Shown: positions 38,106 to 47,570, counted from the first letter of the stretch. The stretch is 64,000 nucleotides of DNA from an uncultured Alphaproteobacteria bacterium (GCA_902625475.1 CACOBR010000001.1:62001-126000), one strand, 5' to 3'. Notes: generated from the sequence alone by a model not told the origin. Numbers and translations: made by a program.

Positions 38106-38430
38106 ATTATTTAATCCTACATTTTTGTTTTTTTTAATATCTATTCTTTTTAGCCATAAAGCAGTAGCAATTATGTCAGATACAGGTAATGCTATATCTT
38201 TAGCAAATCAGGCCAAAGGGAATGTAGAAGGTGTGGATAAAAAATATACTCATAAAGCGAGAAAAAGTATGATTCAAAGCCGTCGAAATAGTCCTTTAAC
38301 TGCACAAACTTCTGCCACTTGCGGTGGTGTAGCTATAGGAAATGTTACTCCTGATTTAGGTGATCATCGTCAGCATAATACAGTCGTTATAATAAGAGGT
38401 CACATTATTAATACTAATAATAAGTGTTAA
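38083..38430 (+). CDS. Small secreted protein of unknown function in the fibre operon
   Basis: A 115-residue protein with a signal peptide (PTFLFFLISILFSHKAVA), starting at the ATG at 38083, 23 bases inside the preceding gene. The mature part is polar and basic (KYTHKARKSMIQSRR) and ends with CGGVAIGNVTPDLGDHRQ and a final Cys. The IGNV segment recalls the repeat units of the large neighbour. Not recognised; a chaperone or minor subunit of the fibre is possible. Confidence 0.55.
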   Translation: MKTQLSLRLFNPTFLFFLISILFSHKAVAIMSDTGNAISLANQAKGNVEGVDKKYTHKARKSMIQSRRNSPLTAQTSATCGGVAIGNVTPDLGDHRQHNTVVIIRGHIINTNNKC

Positions 38431-38476
38431 TTTTTTTAAGACCCAGTTCTTCCTAATTTAAATAAAGAGCAGTAAA

Positions 38477-39691
38477 ATGAAAAAAATAACTTTTAGAGTA
38501 TTTTCTTATTCCATTTGGGTGTTTGTTTTAGGTTTGTCAGCTTGTTCACTTACAAAACCAAAACCTAATGCCTCGGTTATGATTGATAATCCTACTTCTA
38601 TTGCAAAATCTAAAATAACCAATTTTAATGAAGCGCTGGTTTGTATGGATAGCTTATTATTAATGCAAAAGGTTCAACCAGTTTATGTAATGGCTCAGGA
38701 TATTAATAATTATACAAGTGATAGATCGTTGAGTTCTGGTGGAGTTGAAATGCTTATTACTACCATCAATCAAATGACGCAAAGGTCACGTGCTATTCGT
38801 TTTCATAATTTTAATTCTCAATTATCAGACGTGTTTACCATGGCCAAAAGTCACCCGGAATATAAAACTATGAGAACTCCTGATTTTTTTATAAGGGGAG
38901 GTATTACTCAGCATAATAAGAATGCATGGAGTGGGCAAAGTGGAGCAGGAGCAAGTACTCAATTTACCAAAACAATAATAGACGATGGTGATGGGGAAGA
39001 AGGCACTCAAACAGAAACAGAAGATTTAACTGGTAGTTTTTCTAGTAGTAGAACTTTAGGATCTGTGACGCTGGACTTAAGTGTTGGTTCGGTCGCAACT
39101 ATGTTATCTTTGCCAGGAATTTATTCAGCAAATACATTGGCCTTATATAACTCAACTGGAAGTGCCATTACTGGGGACCTTTCTATGGCTAAACTTGGCT
39201 TAAGTTATTCTTATAGTAATAATACTAGTCAAGATTTTAATGATGTTTATAGAGCTCTAATTCAGGTAGGAACAATTGAATTAATTGGAAAGTTGCAGAA
39301 AGTACCCTATTGGCGTTGTTTATCAAATGCTGGAATGAATGATGCCAGAATGGCAGCGTTAAAAAAGGAATGGGTCAAAGTATTAAAGCATAAAAATAAA
39401 AAAGTTGATCTTTTAGCTCAAAAAGCGTTGAAAGACACTGGTTTTTACAAAGGTAAAATTACAGGGAACAAAAATGAACCCTATCTAAAGGCACTTCAAG
39501 AGTACCAAAAAATCATGAATATTATGACAACTGGTGTGATGGATTTTGATACATTTCGTATGATGAATAATTATTCGCCGTCAAAAAAATCTGCAAATAT
39601 TTCTTGGTGGGAATCAGCCTCTGCAGGTGCTAATATGGGAAATATCCCATATGGGGTAACTACATCCATTAAAGTTGCAAAAGGTGAATAA
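38477..39691 (+). CDS. CsgG/HfaB-like outer-membrane lipoprotein with peptidoglycan-binding tail
   Basis: A 404-residue lipoprotein with the lipobox LGLSAC (Cys 23). Residues 50-290 follow the CsgG/HfaB pattern: LVCMDSLLLMQKVQPVYVMA, PDFFIRGGITQ, TLGSVTLDLSVGSVATMLSL, and ALIQVGTIELIGKLQKVPYW. CsgG forms an outer-membrane pore that exports curli; HfaB does so for holdfast-anchor proteins. Residues 308-365 (AQKALKDTGFYKGKITG; GVMDFDTFRMMN) look like a peptidoglycan-binding repeat, an addition that classical CsgG lacks. Flanked by secreted Gly/Asn-rich proteins, it is probably their exporter. Confidence 0.78.
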   Translation: MKKITFRVFSYSIWVFVLGLSACSLTKPKPNASVMIDNPTSIAKSKITNFNEALVCMDSLLLMQKVQPVYVMAQDINNYTSDRSLSSGGVEMLITTINQMTQRSRAIRFHNFNSQLSDVFTMAKSHPEYKTMRTPDFFIRGGITQHNKNAWSGQSGAGASTQFTKTIIDDGDGEEGTQTETEDLTGSFSSSRTLGSVTLDLSVGSVATMLSLPGIYSANTLALYNSTGSAITGDLSMAKLGLSYSYSNNTSQDFNDVYRALIQVGTIELIGKLQKVPYWRCLSNAGMNDARMAALKKEWVKVLKHKNKKVDLLAQKALKDTGFYKGKITGNKNEPYLKALQEYQKIMNIMTTGVMDFDTFRMMNNYSPSKKSANISWWESASAGANMGNIPYGVTTSIKVAKGE

Positions 39692-39693
39692 TT

Positions 39694-42087
39694 ATTAAAA
39701 TTAAATTAAAAATTATAGTTTTAACAATATTACTTTTTTTCACTCAGCCCTCTTTTGCAGAGGTTAAATCGACTGTGACTGTAAAAGAAGGCGCAATTGT
39801 CAATTTTGGTTTGGCAGGATTGAGTGCTGCTTCTTCTATACAACGCATAGGGGATGTATCAGGTAAACAAATTTCTAATTCAGAGTCTACTGTAATTTCT
39901 AACGTTCTTGGAAATGCATCGGTTTCGATAGGAAGTGTTGGTATTAATTCAAAAAGTTCATCAAATAATTCAAAATCTGGTACTATATCAACTGTAAAAA
40001 CGATCCAAAAAATTGGAGACCTTGATGCAAAAAATTTGTTAGGTTCAAGTTCAGTTGAATCTAACATTAAAGTAGCTGTAAATGCGAATGCTACAGTTTT
40101 AGGTGGCACATCAGGATCAGTTTTGCAAAACTTATCTTCTTTATCTGCCAATGATTTAAGTGGAGATTCAAGTACTGTCAAAGCTAATACTGTTATTAAT
40201 GTCTCAGGAAAGTTAGGTGGAGTTGGCACTACTATACAAAATGTTGGGGATATTAATGTAAAAAATAGTGCTACTGGATCTAAAGTTAAAGCAACATTAG
40301 AGGATGCAGTCAATGTTGGAGTTTCGGTACTTGGAAATACCAGTTCAGAACAAGATATTGCTGTTATAAAGTCAAATAAAAGCCAAACTGATCAAATAGA
40401 ATTCAAAGGTAAAAATATTACTAATGTTGGGGCAGGTATTGCAAATGATGCTATTGCTCGTCAAGAACTTGCTGTGATTGAGGGTAATGATACTTCAAAT
40501 AATAAAGTTAAAATTAAAACTGGGACTATTACAAATGTAGCAGGTGCATTAGGTTCTTATGCAAATACTACTCAAGAAATAGGTGTAATTAATTACGCTA
40601 CTACTAATGGTAATTCTGAAGGTAATCTTATAGATCTTAAAATTAAAAATGGAGTAACGAATGTAGCAGCAAGTATTTTAGGTAAATCAAATGCTGAACA
40701 AGATATTGGAGTTATGAATTCTAAGAAAATAGAGAATTCACAAATTAAATTAAATGTTAATAAAATTGCAAATATTGGGGCCAGCGTTTTGGGAGCAGCA
40801 GATGCTATCCAAAAAGTTGGAAGCATTTCATCAAAAAATCAAGCAGATCAAGTTACTATTAATTTAAAAAAAATTACCAATATTACTGCTGCAGCTGTAG
40901 GAGTTACTGGTACGGGGTCTGTTGAACAAAATATTGGTGTAGTAACGGGTAATATAGATAAAAAAGATAAAATTGAAATTTCAACTAATCAAATATCAGG
41001 AACCGGTGTTGGTTTTGCTGCAGCTAAAGGAGAGGGTATTGAAAATATTGGCGTGATAAGTGCCACAAATGCAGTTAATGACAGCATTTCAATTCAAACT
41101 AATGATGTTTCAACCATTGCAGTTGGGTTAAATTCAAAATCCTTAATTGAAATTGGAAGTATTAAAGGTCAAAAAATTTCTAATCAGACTATCAATATAA
41201 TAACAGGTAATCTAAAGGCAGAATCTTATGGTTGGGATACAAGTGCTGATATTAAATTAGGAGTTTCAGAAAATAAGCAGCAAACGACTTTAACAATAGA
41301 AACTAAAAATATTGAGGACCTAGCAATTGGAAAAAATTCATACGCTGATGTTATTATTGGTGAAATTTATGGAAGTGGTAAGGTAGAGGAAACTATACAC
41401 ACAGGCAGCATTACGAATGAATCAATAGCAATTGATGGAAGAGTTAATGTAGAAATTGGCAATGTTAGTTCAGGAAATAAAAGTCATGTAAAATCTACCA
41501 TAACAACTGGGAATATTAATAACAAATTATATGGTGGTGCCGATGGTGCAAATACCATGATAAAGATTGGTAATGTATATGGTAATTCCAAAGGGGAAAA
41601 TATTATAGATATAAAAACTGGGAATATTAAAAGTGAAGTTTATGCGTCTTGGGATTATAATAGCGGGGTGTATATTGGAAATATAAACAATGTTAATGGA
41701 GCAAATGTAAAAGTTACTCATGAAGGCAACATTACTTCAGAAGCTGCAGTATGTATAAAAGGAATAGGATGTTTTACAGAACTATTGGGTGAAAAAAATT
41801 GTGTTTCAATTGGAAATGTTGGAATGAGTTCACATTGTAATAATGAAAGTTTCATTGCTACAGCAAAACATGCACTAGTAGAAGAAGCTAAAAAAATCTA
41901 TAAAGGTGTAAAAAAAGGTATACAAACTGTAGAACATACTGCTGTTACAGTTGAAAAAGCAGTTGTAAAAGAAACGAAAAAAGTAACAAAAGCTGTTACT
42001 AATGAGGCTTCAAAAATTGAAAAAGGAATATCTAATGAAGCTTCAAAACTTGGTAAAGGATTTTTACATATATTTGGAGGAAAATAA
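39694..42087 (+). CDS. Large repeat-rich secreted fibre protein, probable ATT start
   Basis: About 797 residues. The frame is open from 39688, and its upstream part encodes a signal peptide (IVLTILLFFTQPSFA, then EVKSTVTV), but contains no ATG, GTG or TTG; ATT at 39694, 7 bases after AAGGTG, is the best start. An internal GTG at 39775 would lose the signal. The body holds more than ten units of about 45 residues of the type NVGASVLG...QDIGVI, fitting a beta-solenoid or amyloid fibre. The last 80 residues are a Lys/Glu-rich helix with TNEASKIEKGISNEASKLGK. HfaD/curlin-like roles are inferred from the CsgG-like gene just upstream. Confidence 0.7.
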   Translation: MKIKLKIIVLTILLFFTQPSFAEVKSTVTVKEGAIVNFGLAGLSAASSIQRIGDVSGKQISNSESTVISNVLGNASVSIGSVGINSKSSSNNSKSGTISTVKTIQKIGDLDAKNLLGSSSVESNIKVAVNANATVLGGTSGSVLQNLSSLSANDLSGDSSTVKANTVINVSGKLGGVGTTIQNVGDINVKNSATGSKVKATLEDAVNVGVSVLGNTSSEQDIAVIKSNKSQTDQIEFKGKNITNVGAGIANDAIARQELAVIEGNDTSNNKVKIKTGTITNVAGALGSYANTTQEIGVINYATTNGNSEGNLIDLKIKNGVTNVAASILGKSNAEQDIGVMNSKKIENSQIKLNVNKIANIGASVLGAADAIQKVGSISSKNQADQVTINLKKITNITAAAVGVTGTGSVEQNIGVVTGNIDKKDKIEISTNQISGTGVGFAAAKGEGIENIGVISATNAVNDSISIQTNDVSTIAVGLNSKSLIEIGSIKGQKISNQTINIITGNLKAESYGWDTSADIKLGVSENKQQTTLTIETKNIEDLAIGKNSYADVIIGEIYGSGKVEETIHTGSITNESIAIDGRVNVEIGNVSSGNKSHVKSTITTGNINNKLYGGADGANTMIKIGNVYGNSKGENIIDIKTGNIKSEVYASWDYNSGVYIGNINNVNGANVKVTHEGNITSEAAVCIKGIGCFTELLGEKNCVSIGNVGMSSHCNNESFIATAKHALVEEAKKIYKGVKKGIQTVEHTAVTVEKAVVKETKKVTKAVTNEASKIEKGISNEASKLGKGFLHIFGGK

Positions 42088-42088
42088 T

Positions 42089-42616
42089 ATGAAAAATATT
42101 TTTAAAAATTTTAAAAAAATGAATTACTATTTTTTGACTCTTTTTTTGTTATTAAACACTAATTTTTCTTTTGCAGAAATAAAATTAGGAAATGATAAAT
42201 CCAGAGCAGTTTCTGAATATGTTATGATTGAAGTCTTTGATAGCCATGGTATTGAAACTGAAAGACATAAAGACATTACGGGTGATCCTCATTTAGTTTT
42301 TAAAACTAAAACAGTGGCTGATAATATAGCCATTTTTTTTGATGGTTGTGGTACTGTAGGTTGTGAAGAAGTTACTTTATATGCTGATTTTGGTATCAGA
42401 AGTAAAGCTACATTAGAACTTTTAAATGATTGGAACCATATAGGTAATAGATTTAGATCTACTGCATTTAAATCAGGACCAGCTACGGATCCTGATGGAA
42501 ATGTAGGTATTTCAATGCATTTAAGTATGCATTCAAATTCAGACATAGAAAATTTAAAATTTTTAACAGCCTTATTCTTAGTTGAAGTTGAAATGTTTTA
42601 TTCACAAATTAAATAA
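42089..42616 (+). CDS. Secreted YbjN-domain protein
   Basis: A 175-residue protein starting at ATG 42089, directly after the repeat-protein stop and behind GGAGG. Signal peptide YFLTLFLLLNTNFSFA. The mature part matches the YbjN domain (GCEEVTLYADFGIRSKATLE; LLNDWNHIGNRFRSTAF). YbjN domains resemble type III secretion chaperones, and secreted alphaproteobacterial forms are common. Here it could be a periplasmic chaperone for the fibre proteins; that role is inferred only from position. Confidence 0.75.
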   Translation: MKNIFKNFKKMNYYFLTLFLLLNTNFSFAEIKLGNDKSRAVSEYVMIEVFDSHGIETERHKDITGDPHLVFKTKTVADNIAIFFDGCGTVGCEEVTLYADFGIRSKATLELLNDWNHIGNRFRSTAFKSGPATDPDGNVGISMHLSMHSNSDIENLKFLTALFLVEVEMFYSQIK

Positions 42617-42622
42617 TTTTGT

Positions 42623-43276
42623 ATGTTAAATAAATTACTTAATTTATTGGTTATATTTTGTTTTTTTACTTTATCTAATTGTAATTTAGATGAATCACAG
42701 ATAGTTTTAGATGACTATGATCTTAGTAGGGTATCTAGCAATGTTAACTTTATAAATGAGGATAAAAAACTTAATTTAGGGATTAAAAAACTTAAAATCA
42801 AAGAAGGTAAGCTCTACCAATACAACAATCCTGATGAAGTATTATCAATCAAAGAAATTTCAAATACATATGTAACTTGGAATAGTAATCTTGGGCACGA
42901 ATATGTTACAGTCTTAAATCCTTTTATTCCTGCTGTGACATGGTATGAAAATATAAATTCTATTGTTGGAAGAAGAATTATAACAGATGTTAGAGGCAAA
43001 CTTTTTCCTCTCAAAGAAAATCAAAAAATTACTTTTATTGTTGATGGAATAGGTATGAGTGGTACAAGTAGCTGGCGAAGTAAATGGTCCTGTCTAGTTA
43101 TTGAGAAAACAAAAATACAACTTTGGGATGAAGAAGAGGTTTGGAAAGTAATTTGTTCAAGCAATACAGGAAAATCCATTACTCAATTTTTCTCTGAAGA
43201 TTTAGATGTTATAGTTAGGACTATAACCATAGACCAAGGTAATAAAGTTCAAAGAGATTTAGTTGCTATGCAGTAA
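42623..43276 (+). CDS. Lipoprotein of unknown function
   Basis: A 217-residue protein with a lipoprotein signal (VIFCFFTLSNC, Cys 20). The mature part is mixed alpha/beta with WYENINSIVGRRIITDVRGK and two further cysteines (SKWSCLVIE, WKVICSSN). No domain recognised. It is 6 bases after the YbjN gene and probably the same transcript. Confidence 0.65.
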   Translation: MLNKLLNLLVIFCFFTLSNCNLDESQIVLDDYDLSRVSSNVNFINEDKKLNLGIKKLKIKEGKLYQYNNPDEVLSIKEISNTYVTWNSNLGHEYVTVLNPFIPAVTWYENINSIVGRRIITDVRGKLFPLKENQKITFIVDGIGMSGTSSWRSKWSCLVIEKTKIQLWDEEEVWKVICSSNTGKSITQFFSEDLDVIVRTITIDQGNKVQRDLVAMQ

Positions 43277-43335
43277 ATTTTAGCGTAATTACCTATATTT
43301 ATTATAGTGTTTTTATTTTAGACTAACTAAATCTT

Positions 43336-45207
43336 ATGCAAAATTCCTTTTACGTAAATTCATTAAGATTAAGAGCAACTTTTTTTTATTTAATTACTGC
43401 TCTTTTTATATTAGCAGTCTCTATTGGAATATGTATTCAAACATCGTTTTATATTTTATCACATCAAGATAACCCAACATTATTTGAAATTATCACATGT
43501 TTGGTTTTAAATCCTATTGTTTTTTTAATTGGCGTAATTTTTTGTAATGGGATGTTTGATCTAATTTTTGATGCAATGGATAATCCTCCATTTCTAAAAT
43601 TTAGATCAAAAATTATGACTGCTTTTACTGAGAATGAAAATATAATTCATAATATCATAAAGCCTTTTAATTATTTTATTATTTTAAGTTTTGAGTTTTT
43701 TCCAATTTTTGGTGGGTTGCTAAATATATATGCAACGACCAAATTTGATATATCTCATTTCGCTGCAGGTTATCTTTTAGGTGGTGTATTCTTAATTTTT
43801 TTATTTGCTTGTCTATATATTTTTTGTAATTCAGTTATTCTTTCAAATATATTAAGACAGGATCGATATTATGATTATTTAAAAGCTCTTGAAAAATTAG
43901 AAACTGAAAAAGGTTTTTTACACTCTTCAAAAGAAAAAATTGACAATTTTAATTCTAAAGATCTTGATTGGAACGTAAAAAAACCAAATATCAAATTAGG
44001 TATACTTTCTTTTTTATTTGCAATCCTGACCGTTTTTTTATCAGTAATATTAACAAGGCCTGATTTTCAAGATTTGTTATTATCTATGATTATGTCTGGT
44101 TTAACATTATTTTTTATAGGACTATCATTAAAATTTTCTTTTCCTAAAATTTTAGGTGTTAGTTTTTATTTTTTGGTAGGATTTTATTTTTGTCTTAGTA
44201 TTTCTTTAACTTTTGTTGGGTTAAAGACTGAAGGTTTTAATATAACAAAGCCTGTAATTCCTATAAGTTTTAAAAAAAACAAAACTGAAAAATTATTAAT
44301 TTCTGATAATTCAACTTCATATCCCATTTGTAAGATAAAATGGCAAAACTCAAATATTAAAAGTAATGATAAATATTTGTCAGCGTTAGATCTCACAGCA
44401 TTATCATCTACTCCATATGTTTATTTAGAGCAGCATCAAAAAGAGTTTGATTATGCAAATGATTATATAAAAGGTATTTTTGAAAATACTAATTTAGCGC
44501 CTGTATCACTGGAACATTTTGATGATTGGAAAACTTTTGGTAGATCTGCAATTGTTTATTTTCCAGAATTAAAAATTAGAGTTATGATAATAAGAGGAAC
44601 TCACACCTATTCTGAACTTCTATATGATTTAAATGTATTTTCATTTATTGAGCTTCTAAACTTTTTTGATATTATCACTCCTGTAATTGGGTTACTTCCT
44701 GATGATTTAATTCAATCTCTCGTAAAATGGGCCGATTTAAGAAGACTTTTTAATACTAATGACTTATTTATTAATGTTATGAATCTTGCCAATGATTACA
44801 ATAATATCTCCTTAAAAAATCAAGACGAATTTATTATCATTGGGCATTCACTAGGTGGAGTATTAGCAGGTATCATTTCTGCAAAGTTGAATATTTCGGG
44901 TGTGGCCATTAGTGCACCTGGCACTAAACACATTTTAAAAAGATATGATATTAATAATGACGAGAAGTTACATCAGTCTTTAACAAATATTATCTTTGAC
45001 AATGATCTAATAAGTCAAGTTGACGAACATTTAGGATCAATTAATCCATTTCGATGTCAATATGAAGATAAAAGATTATGTCATAATCCAAATGCTCTTC
45101 TCTGTAAAATTTATGAAAATTGTGGAGATAAAAGTTTAAGAGCATTAAATTTCAGTTGCTCTGAAGATAAATTTTCATCTTTTTATAATTCACAAATAAA
45201 TAACTGA
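43336..45207 (+). CDS. Membrane protein with C-terminal lipase-like hydrolase domain
   Basis: A 623-residue protein. About seven hydrophobic segments fill residues 10-310. The C-terminal half has an alpha/beta-hydrolase core: RVMIIRGTHTYSELLYDL, then the nucleophile elbow IIGHSLGGVLAGIISAKLN near residue 503, and VAISAPGT. A class 3 lipase-type fold fits. The tail has several cysteines, suggesting a periplasmic location. It ends the surface operon region. Substrate unknown; an esterase acting on membrane or surface lipids is possible. Confidence 0.7.
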   Translation: MQNSFYVNSLRLRATFFYLITALFILAVSIGICIQTSFYILSHQDNPTLFEIITCLVLNPIVFLIGVIFCNGMFDLIFDAMDNPPFLKFRSKIMTAFTENENIIHNIIKPFNYFIILSFEFFPIFGGLLNIYATTKFDISHFAAGYLLGGVFLIFLFACLYIFCNSVILSNILRQDRYYDYLKALEKLETEKGFLHSSKEKIDNFNSKDLDWNVKKPNIKLGILSFLFAILTVFLSVILTRPDFQDLLLSMIMSGLTLFFIGLSLKFSFPKILGVSFYFLVGFYFCLSISLTFVGLKTEGFNITKPVIPISFKKNKTEKLLISDNSTSYPICKIKWQNSNIKSNDKYLSALDLTALSSTPYVYLEQHQKEFDYANDYIKGIFENTNLAPVSLEHFDDWKTFGRSAIVYFPELKIRVMIIRGTHTYSELLYDLNVFSFIELLNFFDIITPVIGLLPDDLIQSLVKWADLRRLFNTNDLFINVMNLANDYNNISLKNQDEFIIIGHSLGGVLAGIISAKLNISGVAISAPGTKHILKRYDINNDEKLHQSLTNIIFDNDLISQVDEHLGSINPFRCQYEDKRLCHNPNALLCKIYENCGDKSLRALNFSCSEDKFSSFYNSQINN

Positions 45208-45323
45208 AATTAAAAAAAATTTGTTATTAATTTTAATTTATTTTTAAAATTAAGGAATTGTTTTCTTAAAAAATAATGGTATAAGCTTTTTATGTTATTT
45301 ATTGATAATAAAATATTTAGCTT

Positions 45324-45401
45324 AAGCCTTTGTCACAGTTAAACAAGGCTTATATTCAACATGGAGGAGTGACAGAGCGGTTGAATGTACCGGTCTTGAA
45401 A
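45324..45401 (+). repeat. Left copy of tRNA-Ser 5' half and its upstream region (att site)
   Basis: Bases 45363-45401 are identical to the first 39 bases of tRNA-Ser(UGA) at 47571-47609, through the anticodon loop, where the match ends abruptly. The 39 bases before it are also similar (about 85 percent) to those before the intact tRNA. This marks the left boundary of an integrated element that used the anticodon region. Confidence 0.85.
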
Positions 45402-45529
45402 TATTATGTATTTGTTTCCTTTAGTATGCAGTAGTTGTCATTTACCCTTTGTTTTATGACTAATATTAGCGTTTATAAATCTTTGCCTTTTATCCATTTA
45501 CTATCAATAAGGTCTATTTTTTAGGTAAG

Positions 45530-45551
45530 TGTATAGCAAAATGTATAGCAA
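45530..45551 (+). repeat. Left integrase arm-site pair
   Basis: Two copies of TGTATAGCAA start at 45530 and 45542, spaced exactly 12 bases. The same pair with the same spacing occurs at 47476 and 47488. Paired short direct repeats at both ends of an element are the pattern of integrase arm-binding sites. Confidence 0.65.
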
Positions 45552-45869
45552 ATTATTTTCGTTTACAGTGTTTAAGGTTTATCAAGTCAAAAAATTTAAA
45601 ATGTTAGTGAATTCTAACTATTCAAAAGTTTAGCTTTTTTTGCTTGAAAAAAAGAGTGAGCCTCTCTTAGAAAAAAAGGTAAATTAGTATCATCATTTTT
45701 GCAAATATTTGATCTTCTAATTTCTTTTTCCTGTGTAAAACGTGTCAATCCTTTAACAAAAGGTAATTAAGCCTATAGAAAAAAATATTAATTCAGATTG
45801 AAAATTCTTAATACTTGAATAAGATTATACTAAATCAATAAATTAAGCTATTAGATTAACATAAAAACC

Positions 45870-46559
45870 ATGAAATACCTATTAATCTTCTTCCTAATTA
45901 TTCTCTCTTCATGTAGTAGCCCAGGTCATAAAAAACTTCATGAGCTCTCGTCTATAGGAAAATGTAAGGATGCCATAGACCTAGCTAAAGAAGAGTTTTC
46001 TGGAAAATCTCTTTTACTTCATTTGGGAGAAATTGCGGTTGAATGTGAGAAGAATTCCTCCAAAGCTATTTTTTATTTCGAAAAAGCAGGGTCACCATCA
46101 AGTTATGGAGAAGAATTATTAGATGCTTATATCAAAGTAAAAAAATGTAAAAATGCAGAAAATTATATTAATAAAAGATATAGTGGGAACTTTGAACTTT
46201 ATTCTCTTGGAAGAGTTTCAAAAGAGTGTAGAGGAAATACCAAAAAGGCTATTTCATATTGGACAGTAGCAGCAAGGAATAATTACAAAGCAGCAATCAA
46301 AGCTCTAATAAATGTAGGAGTAACTCCTCCAGCACCTATCGTACAGCCTAAAATAACAACAAATATTTATAATAAAACTTATAATAAAACAAACAACTCA
46401 AGATCTTCTAATAATTCAAACAAATGTATTCAAGATGGTGGATCACGCATGTGTTATAATTCGCAAAGTCAAAGATATGGTCAAACTGGTGGTGGAATAA
46501 TAACTGGGGGAGGGCTTAGCGGATTTAGTGGATTAAGTGGGATGAGCGGACTAGATTAA
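45870..46559 (+). CDS. Lipoprotein with Sel1/TPR-like repeats and Gly-rich tail
   Basis: A 229-residue lipoprotein: lipobox IILSSCSS (Cys 15). Repeats of a Sel1/TPR type follow (KAIFYFEKAGSPSSYGEELL; KAISYWTVAARNNYKAAIKA). After an Asn/Lys/Thr-rich linker the tail is Gly/Ser-rich (GGGLSGFSGLSGMSGLD). It is the only cargo of the small element. Function unknown. Confidence 0.7.
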   Translation: MKYLLIFFLIILSSCSSPGHKKLHELSSIGKCKDAIDLAKEEFSGKSLLLHLGEIAVECEKNSSKAIFYFEKAGSPSSYGEELLDAYIKVKKCKNAENYINKRYSGNFELYSLGRVSKECRGNTKKAISYWTVAARNNYKAAIKALINVGVTPPAPIVQPKITTNIYNKTYNKTNNSRSSNNSNKCIQDGGSRMCYNSQSQRYGQTGGGIITGGGLSGFSGLSGMSGLD

Positions 46560-46645
46560 AAAAATAGATATACTAAAAAATATCAATGATTTTCTGTCTA
46601 ATTTGGGAAATTATTTTTGCAGCTATGTAAGATCATTATTAGCAG

Positions 46646-47482
46646 ATGAAAAAGACAAAAGCTGGAAAAAATAAATCTGGAATAGCTCATAGAACTATTC
46701 GACATATAGAAACCTGGATGAAGAATGTGATGCAACATGCTGAAGATGAACAATTAATTACAAAAAATTATTACAGTATGAAAAGCTATGAATTCATCAC
46801 AGTTAAAGATGTTGAGAAAGAGGTTTGGAGCCCGTCTGATCAGCAAAAACTAATGAAATCTGCAGAGAATTACGCTTTAGAACTCAATGATCAGAGATGG
46901 TATACATTTACTTTATTAGGTTTAACTTGCGGATTAAGACTGGGTGAAATAGCTTGATTAAAAATTGAAGATGTAGACTTAGATTTAGGCATACTTCATA
47001 TTCGTAGGAGCGTTGAATGGCTAGATGGCGATAAAAATGGTACTGAAGTACCTCCTAAATCTGCTGCAGGTTTTCGAGAAATTGAGTTAGACCTAGATCA
47101 AATGAAATTTTTAAGAGGTTATAAGGTATGGCTATCTGATTGGTTGCTAGATTTTAAAAGGGAACTTAAAGGAAGTGATTATCTAATACCATGGCATTAT
47201 GATTTAGGACCATTACATAAAAGAACTGCACAATGGAGATTTGAACAAATAGAAAAGCGAGCAGGGGTAAAACATTTAGGAGTTCACGCTATGCGACACA
47301 CAAGTGCTACAAACCTTCATCACGTTCAAATACCAGTAAAGTTAATGCAAAATAGATTAGGTCATTCTACACCTTCTGTAACATTAAACACATATACTCA
47401 TTTGTTTAAGGAGAAAGCAAAAAGTAAAAAGATCAGTATTGCAAACGAACATCTTTTTAACTATAAAAACGAGAATGTATAG
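46646..47482 (+). pseudogene. Tyrosine recombinase, N-terminally truncated with an in-frame TGA
   Basis: The core-binding and catalytic domains are present, but the N-terminal arm-binding domain is not, and a TGA at 46955-46957 interrupts the frame just after GLRLGEIA, where the family usually has a tryptophan-like residue. Beyond it the same frame gives HAMRHTSATNL and RLGHSTPSVTLNTYTHL, so the Arg, His-x-x-Arg, His and Tyr catalytic residues all survive. It ends inside the right arm-site pair. Probably inactive. Confidence 0.85.
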
Positions 47483-47497
47483 CAAGATGTATAGCAA
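47476..47497 (+). repeat. Right integrase arm-site pair
   Basis: TGTATAGCAA at 47476 and 47488, 12 bases apart, matching the pair at 45530/45542. The first copy contains the integrase stop codon. Confidence 0.65.
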
Positions 47498-47570
47498 AAT
47501 GCTTTTCGTGGTTATGCAGAAAAATTTTTATAAGCCTTTGTCACAGTAAAATAAGGCAAATATTCAACTC

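Noticed and set aside
39744..40313. 189-codon open frame on the minus strand within the fibre gene
   Set aside because: It is a shadow of the repetitive plus-strand gene, with no ribosome site and an implausible composition.
46955..46957. TGA read as tryptophan (alternative genetic code)
   Set aside because: gltB ends in TGA, and several other genes use TGA as their stop; the integrase is simply damaged.
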